A program made the position numbers and the translations under genes. From contig JAPLHV010000008.1 in NCBI GenBank assembly GCA_026389455.1, positions 1-35,797 of the forward strand: 35,797 bases of DNA. Reading direction: 5' to 3'. Below, in pieces: positions 33,355-35,797 of the stretch. The notes under the pieces are model-generated. The model ran no database searches, was not told the origin of the DNA, and saw nothing but the letters and a program-made list of their open reading frames with translations. Within the stretch, counting starts at the first letter, position 1. Each line of letters begins with the position of its first letter. The DNA comes from Coprothermobacterota bacterium (GTDB lineage Bacteria > Caldisericota > JANLFM01).

Positions 33355-34641
33355 ATGGCTGACAAATCATTCAACGCCTTCAAGATGGCTCAACAGCAGT
33401 TTGACGGCGTAGCCGAAAAGCTGGGTCTGGATCAGGCCACGCGAAACCTCCTCCGAAATCCGTTGCGCGAATACCACTTTCAAATCCCGGTGCGCATGGA
33501 TGACGGCAGTGTGCAGATCTTCCAGGGTTTCCGCGTGCAACACAACGACAGTCGCGGCCCCTGCAAGGGCGGCATCCGCTTCCACCCGCAGGAGACGATC
33601 GACACCGTGCGCGCTCTGGCCACCTGGATGACCTGGAAGTGCTCGGTAGTGGACATCCCCCTGGGCGGCGGAAAGGGTGGCGTGATCTGCGACCCCCACC
33701 ACCTTTCCGAACGAGAGCAAGAGGGGATCTGCCGCGGGTGGGTGCGCCAGGTTGCCTTCAATGTGGGCCCTTTCCAGGATGTACCGGCGCCGGACGTGAT
33801 GACCAGCGGCCAACACATGATTTGGATGATGGATGAGTACGAGCGGATCCACAACGGGAGGTTCCCCGGCTTCATCACCGGCAAACCACTGGGCGTGGGC
33901 GGCTCTCTTGGACGCACCGAGGCGACAGGCTTCGGCGTGGTCTACGTGATGCGGGAAGCCCTCAAAGAGATGGGGATCGACATCCGCAAGACCAAAGCGG
34001 CCTTTCAAGGCTTCGGCAACGTCTCTCAGTACGCCGTCAAGCTTTTCTGCGAGTATGGGGGCACGGCGGTGTGCGTCTCCTGCTGGGATCAAGAGGACCA
34101 AAAGTCCTACTCCTTTATCCGCGAGAAGGGCATCGACCTGCAGGAGTTGCTGAAGATCACTGACCGTTTCGGAGGGATCGACAAAGAGAAAGCCAAGAAG
34201 CTTGGCTACACTGTGGCCGACGGTGGCGCTTGGATCGAACAGAATGTCGACATCCTGATGCCGGCAGCGCTGGAGAACCAGATCACCGCCGAGACAGCTC
34301 CCAAGATGGGCAAGAATGTGAAGTTGATCGTAGAGGGCGCCAACGGCCCGACCACCCCGGAAGCCGACAAGGTGATCCAGGATCGCGGCATTTTCGTCAT
34401 CCCCGATTTCCTGGCCAACGCCGGTGGGGTCACCTGCAGCTACTTCGAGCAGGTTCAGTGCAACATGAACTACTTCTGGACCAAGGATGAGGTGCTTTCC
34501 AAGCTGGACACCAAGATGACCGATGCCTACCTGAAGGTCTCTGCCCTGGCTCGCCAGCGCAGCATCTACATGCGCGACGCCGCTTACATGATCGCCATCC
34601 AGCGGGTCGCCGACGCTTGCAAGCTGCGGGGGTGGGTCTAA
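33355..34641 (+). CDS. gdhA: Glu/Leu/Phe/Val dehydrogenase (glutamate dehydrogenase)
   Basis: ATG 33355 with SD aaaggag; MDDGSVQIFQGFRVQHNDSRGPCKGGIRFHPQ, PLGGGKGGVICDP, VPAPDVMT, ANAGGVTCSYFEQ. Confidence 0.93.
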   Translation: MADKSFNAFKMAQQQFDGVAEKLGLDQATRNLLRNPLREYHFQIPVRMDDGSVQIFQGFRVQHNDSRGPCKGGIRFHPQETIDTVRALATWMTWKCSVVDIPLGGGKGGVICDPHHLSEREQEGICRGWVRQVAFNVGPFQDVPAPDVMTSGQHMIWMMDEYERIHNGRFPGFITGKPLGVGGSLGRTEATGFGVVYVMREALKEMGIDIRKTKAAFQGFGNVSQYAVKLFCEYGGTAVCVSCWDQEDQKSYSFIREKGIDLQELLKITDRFGGIDKEKAKKLGYTVADGGAWIEQNVDILMPAALENQITAETAPKMGKNVKLIVEGANGPTTPEADKVIQDRGIFVIPDFLANAGGVTCSYFEQVQCNMNYFWTKDEVLSKLDTKMTDAYLKVSALARQRSIYMRDAAYMIAIQRVADACKLRGWV

Positions 34642-34650
34642 CTTCCCTCG

Positions 34651-35490
34651 ATGAACGAGAATTTTCAGGAAGTGCGCATTCTGGACAACTACTACCAGAC
34701 CTCCAGCTTCTTCCCGATGCCGGTGGCGCTGGTCAGCACATTGGCCGAGAATGGCCAAACGAATCTTGGACCCTACTCGTTGTGTTTCCCCCACATGATC
34801 GCCGGCAGTCATGCCATGATGCTGATCACACGCAGCGCCAGCAACACCGCCGGCAACATTCGGCGGACCGGCTTGGCCGCCCTGAACTTCATCCCCGCCC
34901 GGCGTCGCTACCTGGAAAGCTGTGTGCGGCTGGGCTTCCCGGGAGAGGAGACAGCGGAGAAGATGAAAGGAAGCGTCTTCACCCTGCGCCCCTCCACTCG
35001 GGGAGAGAGTGGTTCCGTTCCCTACCCCCAGATCGTTCAAGAATCAGTGCAGGTCTTCGAATGCGCCTGGGACTCCGCGCACGACGATTCCCCCTCGCCG
35101 GACGAGTCGCACTTCCTCCTGCGCATCGAAAAGATCGTCATGCCCAAGCGCTGGCACGATGCCCTCCTGGCTGGGAGACGCTTCCCGTCCTTGCCGGTGG
35201 ACTATGGGTATCGAGACAATACCCGCTTCTGGTTCGCCCGTCATGGCCGTCCCTATGCCATCAACATTCCCAAGGGCAAGGGAAGCGACGCAGCGACAGT
35301 CCTTTACCAGGCGCAGCGGCTGGACCCGGACGTGCAATGGGATCTGGAGTCCTGTCAGAAACTGGTCGGAGTGCCTCGCCTGTTCCTCAAGCAAGTCCTC
35401 TCCGGAATCAACGAGAAGGCCCGCAAGCGCGGCATCTCCAAGATCACCCCCGCGCTGTTGGACGAGCTGCGCGACAAGCGATCCTCTTAA
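34651..35490 (+). CDS. Flavin reductase-like (FMN-binding split-barrel) protein
   Basis: FPMPVALVSTLAENGQTNLGPYSLCFP...NTAGNIRRTGLAALNFI. Confidence 0.72.
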   Translation: MNENFQEVRILDNYYQTSSFFPMPVALVSTLAENGQTNLGPYSLCFPHMIAGSHAMMLITRSASNTAGNIRRTGLAALNFIPARRRYLESCVRLGFPGEETAEKMKGSVFTLRPSTRGESGSVPYPQIVQESVQVFECAWDSAHDDSPSPDESHFLLRIEKIVMPKRWHDALLAGRRFPSLPVDYGYRDNTRFWFARHGRPYAINIPKGKGSDAATVLYQAQRLDPDVQWDLESCQKLVGVPRLFLKQVLSGINEKARKRGISKITPALLDELRDKRSS

Positions 35491-35543
35491 GGGACGTTGT
35501 TCAATTGTTGACTAACTTCTGCCTTTGCGCTTAGACTAATCCC

Positions 35544-35797
35544 ATGCCAAGACAAGCAAGGCTTGATCTGCCCGGACTTCTCCAGCATGTGATGGTCCGC
35601 GGCATCGAGAAGCGAGATATCTTTCTCGATGATGCGGACCGGGAGTATTTCGTCCTGCGCTTATCCAGGCTGTTGACCGAGACCGGCGCCGAATGCCTGG
35701 CCTGGGTGCTGATGCCCAATCACTTTCACCTCCTGCTTCGTCCCAAAGAGCAAACCTTGGCCTTTCTGATGCGCCGATTGCTGACCGGTTATGCGGT
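35544..35797 (+). CDS. REP-associated tyrosine transposase (Y1_Tnp/HUH), truncated by window edge
   Basis: Manual translation MPRQARLDLPGLLQHVMVRGIEKRDIFLDDADREYFVLRLSRLLTETGAECLAWVLMPNHFHLLLRPKEQTLAFLMRRLLTGYAV; HFH metal site in PNHFHLLL. Confidence 0.88.
   Translation, partial: MPRQARLDLPGLLQHVMVRGIEKRDIFLDDADREYFVLRLSRLLTETGAECLAWVLMPNHFHLLLRPKEQTLAFLMRRLLTGYA

Noticed and set aside
33367-35040. 557-aa minus-strand ORF opposite gdhA
   Set aside because: Shadow ORF antisense to glutamate dehydrogenase and the flavin reductase; no recognisable domain.

Overview
Bacterial chromosomal window, GC-rich by eye; I could not assign a phylum. From about 10 kb onward it is mostly a housekeeping backbone: ROK kinase, ppx, ppk, sixA, CHAD protein, ubiB/ABC1 kinase, phasin-like protein, rplU-rpmA-obgE-nadD-rsfS, polA-mutM-coaE, a RecB-like nuclease, RDD protein, glutamate dehydrogenase and a flavin reductase. 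The first ~11 kb is accessory: an AbiEi/nuclease-like ORF divergent from a DNA methyltransferase, an integron-integrase remnant, nested IS remnants, a truncated SLH-amidase, and a DUF488-DUF488 / RecQ / dual-OB-like neighbourhood. The most interesting signal is a family of 18-bp tandem repeats (consensus CTAGACAGCCCCCGGCAG, reverse complement CTGCCGGGGGCTGTCTAG). It occurs at more than ten loci between 10.2 and 33.1 kb, in both orientations. It lies in intergenic DNA and also in frame inside several conserved genes (CHAD x4, polA, rsfS, a nuclease, probably ppk). Different copies are read in all three forward frames and one reverse frame, so the conserved unit is DNA, not peptide. Many arrays carry a polar terminal motif (GGCAGGGYGTYCTG / CAGRACACSCTGCCG). 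Two copies sit inside a larger composite element with conserved flanks. Separate REP-like palindromes (GGGGACAGATTT-N-AAATCTGTCCCC type) and a partial REP-associated (Y1/HUH) transposase gene are also present. All assignments come from reading the sequence and recalled family motifs; no database search was run.
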